NCBI GenBank assembly: GCA_025765595.1
Contig: JAIVFH010000007.1
Location: 248,001 to 312,000 of the forward strand
Source of the DNA: Obelidium mucronatum
Lineage: Eukaryota; Chytridiomycota; Chytridiomycetes; Chytridiales; Chytriomycetaceae
Direction: 5' to 3'
DNA: 64,000 nt
The translations under genes and the position numbers were made by a program. Below the pieces are notes generated by a model. That model searched no databases and was not told the origin of the DNA. It saw only the letters and a list, made by a program, of their open reading frames with translations. Position 1 is the stretch's first letter; each line of letters starts with the position of its first letter. Shown here piece by piece: positions 9,978 through 21,049 of this stretch.

Positions 9978-11167
9978 ATGGCTTCAGATACAATTGAAAG
10001 GCGTCGAGAACAGGTAAACGGAGTATTCGCCGCACTTGCCTGCTGTTATGAGACTTTGCCCTTGCTTATCCAACAACTCTTGGCAACACAGAACCGCACA
10101 CACTCTAAAGCTTATCAGCAACGAAAAGACACGCGAATAGTTGAGCTCGAACTTCAAGTTAAAGAGTTGGAGCTGATTTGGCAGGCAAAGGCAAAGGCCA
10201 AAGTGTGCCGACAATGCAAAACGTCCATTCTAAAGCCCTCGAATGAAGACTGCACAAGCACAGTAGTGGATCTTCGGGAAAAAATTCGAAAGTTGGAAAT
10301 GGCAAATGAAGCTTTAAGGTTGAGACTGAGGGGTTCGCAGTCAGCAACGACGATTGCCCCATGTATTCTGCCGGTTTCCACTCCCAAAGCCCCAACTGGT
10401 ACATATTTGGCGGAACATGTCACCAATATGGACCATACTATGCCGCGTATGAATCCAGAGCCAGTAAGAAGGGAACTGAAAGGCGTACCTTCTCTTGCAG
10501 ACCATCACGATTTGATTGATGCTTTGTGCAATCTGTTTATTGTGGGTGATCTTTAACGTGTTAGAATTTCTCGTTGATCGTATCTCTTTTTTTAGACTCC
10601 GTCGTTGCGATTGGACACCATAGCACAGGAGACGACGAGACGAAGGAAAATGCTCTTGGATTTATGTAGCAACGAAGACGACAAACTTGAGGTGCAACTC
10701 TTCATACCTTTTCTATCTGAACCCCAAAATCATTTTAACTGCTTGTAAAGGTTGCAGTTGTTATGGATCGTTCACGTCGCCAAAACGCTTCATTCTTTAA
10801 CCGTGTGAGGGATATTGCAGAACAATCAGCAGTCCGGAACTACAGTTGTGTTCAAGAAGATAGGGAACTAGATCACGAGCGCTCTGTATTCCTGGCGCAT
10901 ATTCGTGATCTACCCACCAAAGCACCTTCCCTTCAAAATGCAGCGGGCGCTCAATTACTACAAAAATTGGAGAATCTTTACAAAGTAGGTTTATCAATTG
11001 GCCAGAATCGCCGCCTAATTACAAAATTCTAGAATCATTTAATGGACAACACTGATTACACAACTTTGGCTATCGTGGAGATTAAATTCAAATTAGTAGA
11101 TATGGCAGAAAGCGTTACCGAGCGGGAAGCAATTCTACACCTGTTTCTTTTGTTGGGCACATTCTGA
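9978..11167 (+). CDS. B7: divergent bZIP protein with two C-terminal modules
   Basis: Exon 1 is tiny (9978-10013, MASDTIERRREQ). A 78-base intron then leads to exon 2 at 10092. The spliced basic region is RRREQNRTHSKAYQQRKDTR; the terminal invariant Arg of N-x7-R is Gln. Zipper VELELQVKELELIW, then a CxxC (VCRQCKTS) and a second coil (LREKIRKLEMANEALRLRL). Further exons 10092-10541, 10596-10691, 10751-10984 and 11033-11167. Module A: VRRELKGVPSLADHHDLIDA, LCNLFI/intron, MLLDLCSNEDDKLE/intron, VAVVMDRSRRQN. Module B: a weaker copy ending IKFKLVDMAESVTEREAILH. The stop lies only 4 bases before the condensin ATG. Confidence 0.8.
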
Positions 11168-11171
11168 AGGA

Positions 11172-14100
11172 ATGGAAATAAAGATGGAGGAAATCGATGC
11201 CGCCCACGCTCACATTGTAGACATATTCAGCCAAGCATCTCTCGACACGGCATCGCATTCGCGTTTGGCCAAAGAGCTGCTTCTGATGGGGCCATCCGCA
11301 GCGGGCAAAAAGAGCTCAAAGAAGCCAGTGGCCACTTTGGAACTGAAGCCATGGCTGTTGGGTATCTGGAAGTGCATTCTCTGTGTGCTTTCAACGAAAC
11401 GCGTTGCAAGAGAAGCCGCGCAAAAATCACTCAGATTTATTGAGTCTCTTGTGAAGAACAGCGAGTCATGCGGGGGAGGTCTGGTTTTGACGTGGTTTTG
11501 GGCCCTGTCTAACTTTATTTGGCAACATCAAACCATCAGACTTGAACCAGCAGACTTTTGTTACTTTTCTGCTGACCAGACTAAGTCGTGGCTCGAATGC
11601 CAAGCAGGCGCATGTGCGGTTCCGTGTTTGCCAATTGCTGTTTTTGCTTCTGAATCACGTGTCCGAAATCGAGTTTCGTAACTTTTTGTAGTATTTTCCA
11701 GGACTGATTAAAATACTAGTGACGATATGCATCAGGTCCTAAAGACCGTGCTGATTCAACGCAGTCATGACAAGGACGCGCATGTTCGTGTCCAGGCCTC
11801 AATGGCTCTGACGCGTTTTCAGGGCCCTCCAGATGACGTGGACGAGCAAGTTGTTGATGTATTAATTGATTTGATGACTGGCGATCCATGCGCGTGAGTT
11901 TTTTTTAAATTGGTTTTTGTTGATATTATCACTGACACGTCCCTCCCCAACATCCAGAGATGTTCGTAAAACTCTGCTATGGAATACAGATCTCTCATCC
12001 CGATCGTTAATCCCACTTCTCCAACGTGCGACTGATGTGGATGTTGGAGTCCGTCGAATGGTTTATCAAAAGTTTGCAGCCAGTATCCCAGATATGTTGG
12101 ATCTACCACGCGAAGTGAGACTTGCTCTTTTGACCGTTGGACTTAAAGACAGGTTCGTATGATATCAACTTTTCCCTGTCAATGGTCACTGATTTTTAAT
12201 TTTCCAGAGATGCGGGAGTGAGAAAAAAGTGTAAAGCCCTTCTTTGCGATGTGTGGTGGAAAGTTCGGAAGTGGAATGCCGTTGAAGTGAGTTTTTTTTT
12301 TATTTGGGTCGAGAACCACTGACCTATTTTTGCACTATATAGTTTCTGAAAGAACTTGACGTCCGAACAGTTGCCGCCGAAGAGGCCCTTGCTGCACTCA
12401 TTTCTGCTAATTTAATTACAACTGACTTTGTTACTGGTATTTGATGATAATGCAGCAGCGCGATTCTTGGTATTGATCCCAAAAACCCAAAAACATAGAT
12501 CAAATGTGGAACGAAGAGTTGACGCTAGAATTTGTTTTTTTCGCAAGCATTTATGCTCGCTCTCTCAATGAAAAGAAGGCGGAAGAAAAATTGCAGGACT
12601 TTCTGCCTTCTCTCACCTCAATGGCGACACTTCTGTCAAAGTTTGGGGCTTTGATTGTTAACCCACCGTCTGAGGACGAAAATGAAATTAAGGCAATCGA
12701 ATTTGTGCTATGTAGGCTGCTTCAGATTACAGAGTATCACGACTTTTCCGATGAGATGGGGAGACGTTCGGTTTCTGACTGCATTGGTAATAACACAACT
12801 TCCACTCAACTTGAAATTGAATGTTGCTATAATCTCAGCCAAGCTACTCGTTTGTGAAGATCTTCCAACCGAGAATTTGCAGTTTATTATTCGAATCCTT
12901 CAAAAAATGTCCATGACAGAAGCAGATGTTCTTTTGTGAGTGTGATGGCTTGATTATTCCTAGATCATTCTGATGCTTTTTACCTTATAAAGAACCGTAA
13001 CTGATGCTGTCTCAGATATTTTGGAGGCATCTGAAGATATGGCCAACACTCAAGATATCGAGCCTGGAATGCATAAACTGCTGGTTCAAATGCAATGCTT
13101 AGAAATTATCCGTGCTTTACTGGAGCAAATTCAAAAGCCGCCATGCAAAGATAGCTCTTTCCTTGTTTTACTCCACAGATTTATTATCCCAAGTGTCAGG
13201 AGCAATAACGCATTGTTGAGACAGACCGGTATCCACTGTCTTGGTCTCGCATGCTATATTGACAGGGTATATATCCATCACTTACTTGAAAATCCCAAAA
13301 GAAAACTCAGTTGCTTACATCTCCCATTTATTTATTCAGACCCTGTCTTTAGAGAATGCAAACTTATTTCTCCATGCCTTCCAAGCAGAAGAAAATGACG
13401 GCAAAAAGATTGTGCTTCAAATTCTGTTTGACTTGATCATGGTTCATGGAGTTACAGTCGTGGATTTGAATGCAGTTGTCGTTTTTATTCTGGCTTGTTT
13501 GCAAGATGAGGATCCTGGGTTGCTGACTTTGGCAGCAGAGGGAGCTACAAAACTGATGATGATGAAGTTCATTGGGAATGAGCAGGTAGGCGCGATTTCG
13601 TTTCATTGCTTTTGGTTGGCTCTCACTGAAAGCGGGTTTCTCCCATTTTAGATTCTGGAAGCCTTGCTTGTGTTGTATTTCCACCCATCGACAGTTAATC
13701 AACGCCGCCTGCGCCAATGCCTTACGTGCTTCTTTCCCATGTATGCTCTCTCTTCCGCTGAGAATCAAGCACTTTTGGCTTCCAGTGTTATCGCCGCTTT
13801 CACTAGCCTGACATTGGAGTTTGAGGAATCTGGTGAAGGAATTGCGCCATCTGATGTAGCTGCCCAGCTTGGTGAATGGACAGATTATCGTCGGCTTGTA
13901 TCGATGGAGCAGCAAGCTGCGAAGGGCACCGATGAGCCAAGCTCGGTTCACGGGCTTGTGGCCATTTCGCTGTTGGAAGCAATGATGAAGGAACCAGATA
14001 TCCAAAAAGAAGGGAGCAAGATGCTCAATATCTTATTTATTGACTCTACCGTCGGCGATGATCAAAAGAAGCGCATCCTGAAGCTTTGTGGAGATGTTCA

Positions 14101-14342
14101 ACCGGTAAGTCCATTTGTTATGAACGGGGTTTGCGTTTTTGAATTCAATATGCGGGTGTAGATGCTTGTTGTGGATCCTTCTGCTTTAAAGAGTTTAAAG
14201 AGGTGAAGAGGATATTTGTTGTTTCTTGATTTGAATACTACTCACACTTGGAATTTTTGCCACCAGATTCATGCTCAAAGTTCAAGATCCGAAAAAGAAG
14301 CAGAATAATGAAGAGGAAGAGGATTCAGAGGAATCGGATTAA
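11172..14342 (+). CDS. YCG1: Condensin complex subunit 3 (CAP-G / Cnd3 family)
   Basis: A HEAT-repeat subunit of condensin, which shapes mitotic chromosomes in the nucleus. Thirteen exons join in frame: 11172-11478, 11540-11672, 11720-11893, 11958-12152, 12208-12286, 12343-12436, 12499-12786, 12839-12935, 12993-13266, 13340-13585, 13652-14104, 14162-14202 and 14267-14342. Family hallmarks: VLIQRSHDKDAHVRVQASMA, DVGVRRMVYQKFAASIPDM, LLRQTGIHCLGLACYIDR, DPGLLTLAAEGATKL and the diagnostic LYFHPSTVNQRRLRQCLTCF then FPMYALSSAENQ. It ends in an acidic tail. Start ATG 11172 or 11184 (MEEIDAAHAHIVDIF). It is the only clear housekeeping gene here. The donor of intron 2 (GTTTCG) is atypical and was chosen because it keeps frame. 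Confidence 0.9.
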
Positions 14343-14360
14343 ATGTTTCCATTTTGGTGT

Positions 14361-14366
14361 AATAAA
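14361..14366 (+). terminator. AATAAA polyadenylation signal of the condensin gene
   Basis: AATAAA lies 18 bases after the TAA stop. It sits in the 77-base gap between the convergent 3' ends of the condensin gene and B8. Confidence 0.45.
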
Positions 14367-14419
14367 TTTGAAAACGAACCGTGATACTATTTTTTTTTGT
14401 AATCATGCAAATAATTCAA

Positions 14420-14925
14420 TCATCGCTTGTTAATGACTGTGTATGTTTCTTTTCCAAAATTATGAACCAATTCGACAGCCTGTTATATATAAGTGTAATT
14501 TAATTTTAATGATTTTGACTCAAAATACCTTTTTTCTCGCGTCATCGCCATCAACCATATCAAAAAGGAGATGCTTCAGTCTTAAAATTTCTATAGTGTA
14601 TGCATCAAGTTCCTTTGGAGAGCACCTCGCCATTTCCTGTTCGAATTTTCTGTAAAAATAATAATAAAGAAGACAACAATAATTACCTTGCAACACGAGA
14701 ACATTTTGCGCATCAAAACCTCGGCCTCACTCGTGTCCAAACCAGGAATTGTTTTGATATCAGAGAAATGGTACATCGGTATCTTGTGTCTGGGAACAAC
14801 ACCGTCATCCGCCGAAGATTCAATTTCGGCAGGATATAAATCGAGTCGATTAGGAAGTGCCCTTTCCAGAATCTCCTTCTTTTTTTCCAGGACGACAAAA
14901 AAGAGTTGGGTTTAGAATCTGCCGG

Positions 14926-14967
<42 letters not shown>

Positions 14968-15953
14968 AGCTTAAAAACCAGAAACTACATTACCACTGCG
15001 TATTTATTTTCCCTTCGACTGTTTTAGAATGCATGTAGAACCTTTTGAGAACAGGTACGTTAATATGACACAAAAGTAAAAAATAGAAATTTTCGACCAG
15101 CAATCGATCCTGCTCTGTTTCACAGACTTCAAGAAGTTTATATTTTATGCGCAATCCTTGGCGGATAATTTGAGTAGTTTCAGTTGGATTCAAGTGTTGA
15201 TTCTTTTTTGAGTGCTTGGGTTAAAAAAATTTAAGAACAGCAGTGAGTCTTTGTACTACCATCATCAGTTCGCACAGGTTCTCGATTAAAACAGACGAGT
15301 TTCTGAGCGAACTAATCGCGCTCAGCTCGGAACGAATAGAAACGGAGTTTAATAAGATGGGTTTTTTGCTTGGCGTTTTCTCTATCGTTGACTTTGAGTC
15401 ACTCTGATGACCGAGACTCCCGCCTGAATCGGACAAGTCGCCGTCAAAGTTTATCAAATCGTTCCATTCATCATCTTCTTCGCCGCCATCATCATCATCC
15501 TGGGGCGTGTTCCTGTATAGGTGTTGAGTGTCATGCGGCAGAGGCGGCGGCGGTAGATTCGCAAAAGTCTCTGCAGAACGAGCAAAATTGTCTTGTTGCT
15601 GCGCCATGATGGACAAGGATGTGTTTTCAGCTTGAAGCTCAGCAAGTCTTTCATTCAACAGCAAGATTTGGCAATGGTTACACTCATTGCTTGGATCGGC
15701 TGTTTCGTCGCCCTCTTGGGCGATCAGAAGCTTCAGCTCGGATAATTTCAATTCTAGCTCCTGGAGCAACAGTTGTGAGTGGACGAAGCCGATTGAGTCG
15801 GTACGTAAGGTTGCAAAAATTCCTCACTTTGATCTTTCCATCTTTCCGAGCCCGATACGCTCGTTGAGCTAATCTGTTTTGTAATGTTCGCCTGGACTCG
15901 CTACTTTCGCGGCCTTCTTGGGGGGATGCTGGTGGTGGTCGTTTGGGTCCCAT
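14420..15953 (-). CDS. B8: bZIP protein with two modules and one in-frame stop
   Basis: Start ATG 15953 (MGPKRPPPAS). Exon 1 (15828-15953) holds SRRTLQNRLAQRAYRARKDG and ends at KIK. After an intron, exon 2 (15260-15760) gives the zipper (ELELKLSELKLLIAQ), a CxxC (NECNHCQI), a coil (NERLAELQAENTSL), an acidic patch and module A (IRSELSAISSLRNSSVLIEN, LCELMM/intron). The next exons give IIRQGLRIKYKLLEVCETEQ and VLHAF-stop-NSRRENKYAVV. The TAA near 15026 replaces the Asp of the family's VLxILDRSRRQN. Downstream exons stay open: HFSDIKTIPGLDTSEAEVLM, IEILRLKHLLFDMVDGDDAR, AVELVHNFGKETYTVINKR, stop 14420. So either a recent nonsense change or an error. Confidence 0.7.
14926..14966. repeat. A41 homopolymer in a B8 intron
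   Basis: An uninterrupted run of about 41 A on the plus strand, T on the coding strand of B8. It lies between the two module-coding parts of that gene, inside an inferred intron. Length in the genome may vary and is hard to assemble. Confidence 0.8.
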
Positions 15954-16005
15954 CCTGTTTTCGACACAATTTTTCTTTCTTATTAGCTAATACGCTTTTC
16001 TACGT

Positions 16006-17448
16006 TCATTTTTTTTGGAATTCCTCTTCACCAAACCAATGAACAAGTTCGATAGCCTAACGAAATTTGCAAAAGAAAATCAAATCAGTTCAGGTGGGGC
16101 ATTAAAACACGCATCAAACCTTGGTTTTGGCGTCCCCATCCTCATCACCATCATCAACAACAACAAGGTCCAAGAGCATGAATTTAAGCGTTAAAATTTC
16201 AACAGTGTATCCATCTCGGAGATCTGGAGAACAGTTCTCTTTCTCCTTGTAACACGCGCAAATTTGATTCATTAAATTCTCAGCCTCGTCAGATTCCAAG
16301 CCAGGGATTTTCTTCAACTCGTCCAAAAAAGCGTCTGAAATTTTCAATGAAGATGTTTGATGCTGCTCGGACAGTGATAAGGTCGGGCGACCGCTTGGGA
16401 CTGCTTTTTCCAAAACGTCTTTCTGATAAAGGAAGGTGCCGTCAAAGCAAAGTTACAATCAGGAGCACTAATGACATACAACGGCTTCACTATTTTCTTT
16501 CCGAGCCGTTTCAAAAACGTGTAAAATCTTTTTTTTTGTAAGAGAGAATTGTTGGTGGTGTTTCAAAAAGCGAAATAGAACGTAACTCACTTTGATTTTA
16601 TCATGTTCAGATGTACAGGCCCTTAGAATATCATACTTTACGCGAAGTCCATTTCGAACGATTTCAACAGCTTCCTCGGCGCCCCTTGGTTGACTCTTTC
16701 ACGAAAAGAATAGGCACACGTCAATGAAAACACACGACAAAAATAAACATACTGTCATAATCATAAGTCCGCAAAGGCGATCAATTAAGTCAGATTGCCT
16801 CATTAAGTGAAGGAATCGCTTTCAGCTCGGTTTCGAGATAATTGGTCGTCATTGGCGGTGGCACTAACAATATCCAAGTCAACTGACGAAGCATCAAAGT
16901 TCAGGTCTTCCCATAAATGTTCTCCATTGTCATCATTTTCGTCGTCATGACCACAGTTTCGATACTGGTGGAACTGAGGCTCGGCAGCAACAGGAAACTG
17001 AATCTCTTGGTAAGATGATTGTGGAAACAAATTTGGTTCCGCCGAAGCTGCCGCCGCTGCGAGAGCAAAGCATTCCTGCTGTTGTGCCATAATTGAAAGG
17101 GCTTCGTATTCCACTTGGAGCTCCATGAAACGTTCACGTAAAGCATTGGTTTCGCAGTCATCACACACTGCTTGACTCTCTCCCACATCTGCACCTTCAT
17201 CGCGTTCAATCAAAGCAGTCAGCTCGGCGACTTTTGCTTCGAGTTCCTATACATGGGCTGTCGGTAAATGGTGGATTGGGTAACTCTTGTGGATGTAGTA
17301 CTTTGATTCTTCCAAGTTTTCTTGCCCGGTAAGCTCTCTGAGCCAGCCTGTTCTGAATAGTCCGTTTAGATTCTTTTCCGTCGCTGCTGAAAGTTTCTGC
17401 TGTCCTCTTGATGGATGTGTGTTGTTTCTTTTTTTGCTTGGGTCCCAT
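16006..17448 (-). CDS. B9: bZIP protein with two modules, frameshifted before module A
   Basis: Start ATG 17448 (MGPKQKKKQ; an in-frame ATG at 17454 is possible). Exon 1 gives SKRTIQNRLAQRAYRARKLG, ending at RIK at an intron. Exon 2 gives ELEAKVAELTALIERD, a CxxC (AVCDDCET), coil RFMELQVEYEALSIM and acidic HLWEDLNFDASSVDLD. The frame then changes twice within about 16780-16860 to recover ETELKAIPSLNEAI and LIDRLCGLMIMT. Further exons: VEIVRNGLRVKYDILRACTS, ILHVFETARKENSEAV, KDVLEKAVPSG..LDELKKIPGLESDEAENLM, VEILTLKFMLLDLVVVDD and AIELVHWFGEEEFQKK (stop 16006). Close sister of B8, 52 bases away. Confidence 0.65.
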
Positions 17449-17516
17449 AATCATTCGTATTTCTTTTGCAAATAATAAATAATATTATCCTACAAAATGG
17501 CGTGTGCTTATTATTT

Positions 17517-18335
17517 TTATTTTGCGACTTTGGCCCGACTTTTAAGCTGTCGCTGCCGCTCATCTTCTTCGGGTGTTGTGTATTCACAAAGGAATTTGAG
17601 CCGCCTGCAACGTTCACACCCACTTGCTTCACGTGTACACTTCTTCTGCTGTTTTTTACATCGAACACATGCTCTGAAACTGTACCCTGAATGGGGTATG
17701 ATTCCCGGCCCGTGGAAACTTGTATAGGATGGAGTATCCAGTCGTGAGTGTTGGGGGGAAGCCGGAAGGTGATGAAGGTGTTGCTTCTGTTGGTCCAGTG
17801 GTGGTTGTAGTTGTGGTGGTAGTGGCAGTGGTAGCTGCGGCCGGCTGTAGGGGTGTTGAGCGTGAGAAAGTGAGACTGAGAATGAGTTCAAGGTGTGTCT
17901 TTCCCGAAGCGAGACACTGTCAAGCTGCGCACCCGGACTGTTCCGATGCGACCGCAAAGCCGCTCTTTCCGACTCGCTGGCCAAATGCGGGGTTCCCGGT
18001 GTTCCGCCCAGACTTTGTGGGATCGACATGTCAGGAGGGGGCTGTGGCTGACCCTGGTCGGGCGGGCCAGCGGCGGCTGCGGGCACTGTGGCGCCCAGGC
18101 TCGGTCCAAGGCCAAGCTGCCTCGCTAGCATGTGGCGGTCTTCGAGGGCGCAAAGCAGCTCGTGCGCAACTCGGATGCGGGATATGACTAAGCTCATGCG
18201 CAGCGACTCCCGCAGCTTGGTTGCCGCTGCCTCCGATAGAGAAGGCTGCCCTCGGCTGGACACGGGGCCTGCTGGTGGCTGGCGATCATCGGTGGCGGCA
18301 GAGGGAACGGCGACAGGGGTGCTTGCTGTGGCCAT
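17517..18335 (-). CDS. Zn2Cys6-type DNA-binding protein with the zinc cluster at its C-terminus
   Basis: A single uninterrupted frame of 272 residues, ATG at 18335. The last quarter carries ACVRCKKQQKKC, TREASGCERC and RRLKFLC, spaced C-x2-C-x6-C-x6-C-x2-C-x6-C, the fungal binuclear zinc cluster, followed by a basic tail (ERQRQLKSRAKVAK). The first 200 residues are Pro/Gln/Ser-rich with one helical segment (ISRIRVAHELLCALEDRHML). Zn2Cys6 domains are usually N-terminal, so the C-terminal placement is unusual. No transport or middle-homology domain is visible. It is the only non-bZIP regulator in the array. Confidence 0.8.
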   Translation of the reverse strand: MATASTPVAVPSAATDDRQPPAGPVSSRGQPSLSEAAATKLRESLRMSLVISRIRVAHELLCALEDRHMLARQLGLGPSLGATVPAAAAGPPDQGQPQPPPDMSIPQSLGGTPGTPHLASESERAALRSHRNSPGAQLDSVSLRERHTLNSFSVSLSHAQHPYSRPQLPLPLPPQLQPPLDQQKQHLHHLPASPQHSRLDTPSYTSFHGPGIIPHSGYSFRACVRCKKQQKKCTREASGCERCRRLKFLCEYTTPEEDERQRQLKSRAKVAK

Positions 18336-18540
18336 TCTTGACTACAGAAAAGTTTCACCCCGAGGCCCGACCGTCATGAAACCAGAGAAAAAGACTTCTA
18401 TTTATTTAATGTATTCGAAAACACGAAAAGTAATGGCTCTGTTTACTTTCCTGTTTTCATCCAATATAAGCTCAAACTATCGAAAAAAAAGTCACGGAAA
18501 AAATGGAGAGCAAGTTAGCATTTTGGTGCAAATAAATTAT

Positions 18541-19904
18541 TCAAAAAATGAAATCAACCTCAGCTCTGTCTTCTTTCGAACACATGCTGGATAAACGAGA
18601 GGCGGCTTCGGCTGCTAGCAAGCACCGCGCCTTGACAACATCTCGATCGATACCGTCAATCGGAAGTATCCGATCCGAGAGTTCAAACACCTCGTCAATA
18701 AGGCTTCCATGATTTGAGAGCGATGATAACTTTTTGAGGCTGCTTTTACAAGTTTCGTGGTTGAAGGCTTCTTGTCTGTTTAATACACCCACCCCATCTC
18801 CTTCCAAACACGGGGCCAAACTGCTAGAAGAAGGGGGAGATGTCAAAGATTCCTGCGGAGACTTTGCGTCGGCAAGATCGGCCAGTATTGTAACCAACTC
18901 TTCTAACCGTTCCTGAAAACAAATCATGTTTAGACCCCCCCTCCTCATTTTTTGCTTGAAAAGTATAAATGATACTCACGATACGCTGCTCAGCAAGAAT
19001 ATAACCCACAACTTTTGCTACAGTCTCTCGATCATCAGGAGATTGACACGAATCCAAAACACGGTTTCTGCATCTTAGCAGCTCCAAATATACATCGCCA
19101 ACAGCCTCCGCGTTTGTCCCTTTGCTCTGTGCCTTTTTTTTTAACAAGAAAAAGGGACAGTTTGTAAAAACTACAACCCCCTTCCACCAAATAAAAAATA
19201 AAAATAAACACCTTGAACAAAGTACACAATAAATCAACGTCTGGATTATTGTAAAGAGATGGTATTGAACGCAAAGTCGCTTCAGCGGCTTCAATATTCG
19301 GCCATAATCCCAAAGAATTGGACAAAGTAGGGGTTGCGACAGGATACTGATTCCACAATGACGGTAGATTTTGACTGGAGTAATCTGGGTTGGCAGTCTG
19401 AGAATACATTGGTGGTGGAGGAACGGTGTTGGAATAATGTGTTTGTTGGTATGGATGAATAAGCTGAGGCGGCGGTGGGGGCGGTGGATAGTAAGCATAG
19501 GGATGATAGACTGGCTGAGAATACGAATGATACACATGCTGCGTATGATTCACATAAGGATGGTGATGGTGGTGATATGGCTGGGCCCTCAATCGGCTGT
19601 TTTCTGATTCCAATTCAGCTATTCGGGCCAATAGTTGCTGCTCACGAGGCGATGGAGCCACAGCTAAAGTCGTCGATCTTCTGACGATTTCTTCAAGCTC
19701 TTTGATTCGAGCTTCTTTCCTATTTTTTTTTTTTTTTAATTTGTTTTTTGATTTGCAGCTATTCTGCACTTGCGCAAAAGACTCTTACCTCAGCCTAAAG
19801 TTTCTCTGAGCCTCTCGATTCTGAGCTGCTCGGATGGCAGCTCTGTCGAGTGGCTGCTGTGGCTCCGCTCCTCCTGTTGATGGATTGTTTTGGTTACTAG
19901 CCAT
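18541..19904 (-). CDS. B10: bZIP protein with C-terminal modules
   Basis: Start ATG 19904 (MASNQNNPS); an upstream in-frame codon is less likely. Exon 1 (19789-19904) ends inside AIRAAQNREAQRNFRLR. Exon 2 (from 19719) continues KEARIKELEEIVRR, then coil LLARIAELESENSRLRA, a His/Tyr/Pro-rich region and module A (EATLRSIPSLYNNPDVDLLC, TLF/intron). Next come LELLRCRNRVLDSCQSPDDR and VGYILAEQRI. The last exon holds a second, divergent module with LKKLSSLSNHGSLIDEVFEL and RCLLAAEAASRLSSMCSKED, stop 18541. The fungal AP-1 pattern N-x2-A-Q-x2-F-R is intact. Confidence 0.75.
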
Positions 19905-20043
19905 GAATGAAAATAAATAATAAAACAAGGTGAAATGCAGTAATGAGTGGTTAAACTTTATACTCAAAGATATTCTTCGTTTTTAAGTGGTAAAGTGGGA
20001 GGAATGTTGAGTAATGGAAACTGAAATGGGGGACGACAGCAGG

Positions 20044-20839
20044 TCAAAGGATTGTTTGCATAAAGCTTCTAGCTCGAGAAACCTCTCCCAACGCCTCACA
20101 AGAGGATTGTTTTGATTCTGATAACGAATCCGTACTTGTTGTTGCTGGAGAAGGAAGGTGTTGGAATATGCCGGTGGGATCAAAACCACCACCAACAACA
20201 GCACCACCACCACCACCACCACCACCACCTCCAGAAACAGAAAATAAACTTGTTGACGTTATTGTTTGAGTAAGAAGACCATAGAACGGTTGTGCCCACG
20301 CCGGTAGATTCTGTTTCTCAACCAGTCTCTCTTCTCTCAAACGACAGTTCTCGGCTTCTAAACATTGAACGCGCTCTTGCAGCTGTGCGACTTTTGCAAG
20401 TAACTCTTCCGTCTGATCAGACACACTTATTGTTGTTGATGCAGATGACCGTCCATCTGCCATTCCTCCTTGCGATAATAGAGATACCCGCACTTCCAGC
20501 TCTTTGATACGGAGATCTTTTCGCAGTCTAAAGTTCCGTTGTGCCTTTGTGTTTTTTCCATTAGACACGGTTGGCTTACTAATCTTACTACTCGGGTCTC
20601 ACCAGTCGATTCTGCATAGTTCTCCGGCCTACAACATCTTCACCATACGTATCGGAAGACGGTGCTCGTTTGTTGGAGGCCGTGAAAGGAGGAGGAGACA
20701 GCGGTTTGGAGTCTTTGGACCTTTTGTTGCCAGCCTCCAAGGATATCGGGCTTTTTCGAACCTCCTTCGCCCCCTGCGAGGAATCACTGATAAATATGTT
20801 TGGCATGATTTGATCTTGAGTTGGTGCGGTAGGAGCCAT
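20044..20839 (-). CDS. B11: bZIP protein without C-module
   Basis: Start ATG 20839 (MAPTAPTQDQ). An intron at about 20551-20610 splits the basic region after GRRTMQNRL; the next exon gives AQRNFRLRKDLRIKELEVRV. A second coil follows (LLAKVAQLQERVQCLEAENC), then a Gly10 run and a low-complexity tail ending SRARSFMQTIL at 20044. The end resembles that of B12 (RRGYFQTVV), so the two form a pair lacking the helical module. The intron position (L/A, phase 0) differs from the R/A split of B1. Confidence 0.75.
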
Positions 20840-20890
20840 GCTGTGATTTATGTTATTTTTTTTTTTTTTTTGGTCCTTCGATTATAAGCG

Positions 20891-20952
20891 TTACGTAAGG
20901 TCGATAGAGATGAAAAATTTCATTGTTCATAATTGAGACTCATGATGACTCA
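20891..20952. promoter_or_regulatory. TTACGTAA and TGACTCA upstream of B11
   Basis: A perfect Yap site TTACGTAA (20891-20898) lies 52 bases upstream of the B11 start, and a Gcn4/AP-1 site within ATGACTCA (20945-20952) about 106 bases upstream. Both are well-known bZIP targets in fungi. Confidence 0.45.
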
Positions 20953-21049
20953 GAACAAACCCTTCAAGAAAAAGGAAATAGTTTATTGACTGGATATGTA
21001 TTCACAACAAGAGGGGAAAATCGCATGTAGATTGTTTGTTTTGTTTCTC

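Noticed and set aside
18088..18594. Plus-strand frame opposite the Zn2Cys6 gene
   Set aside because: Complement of a Pro/Gln-rich coding region; the minus-strand frame carries the six-cysteine cluster.
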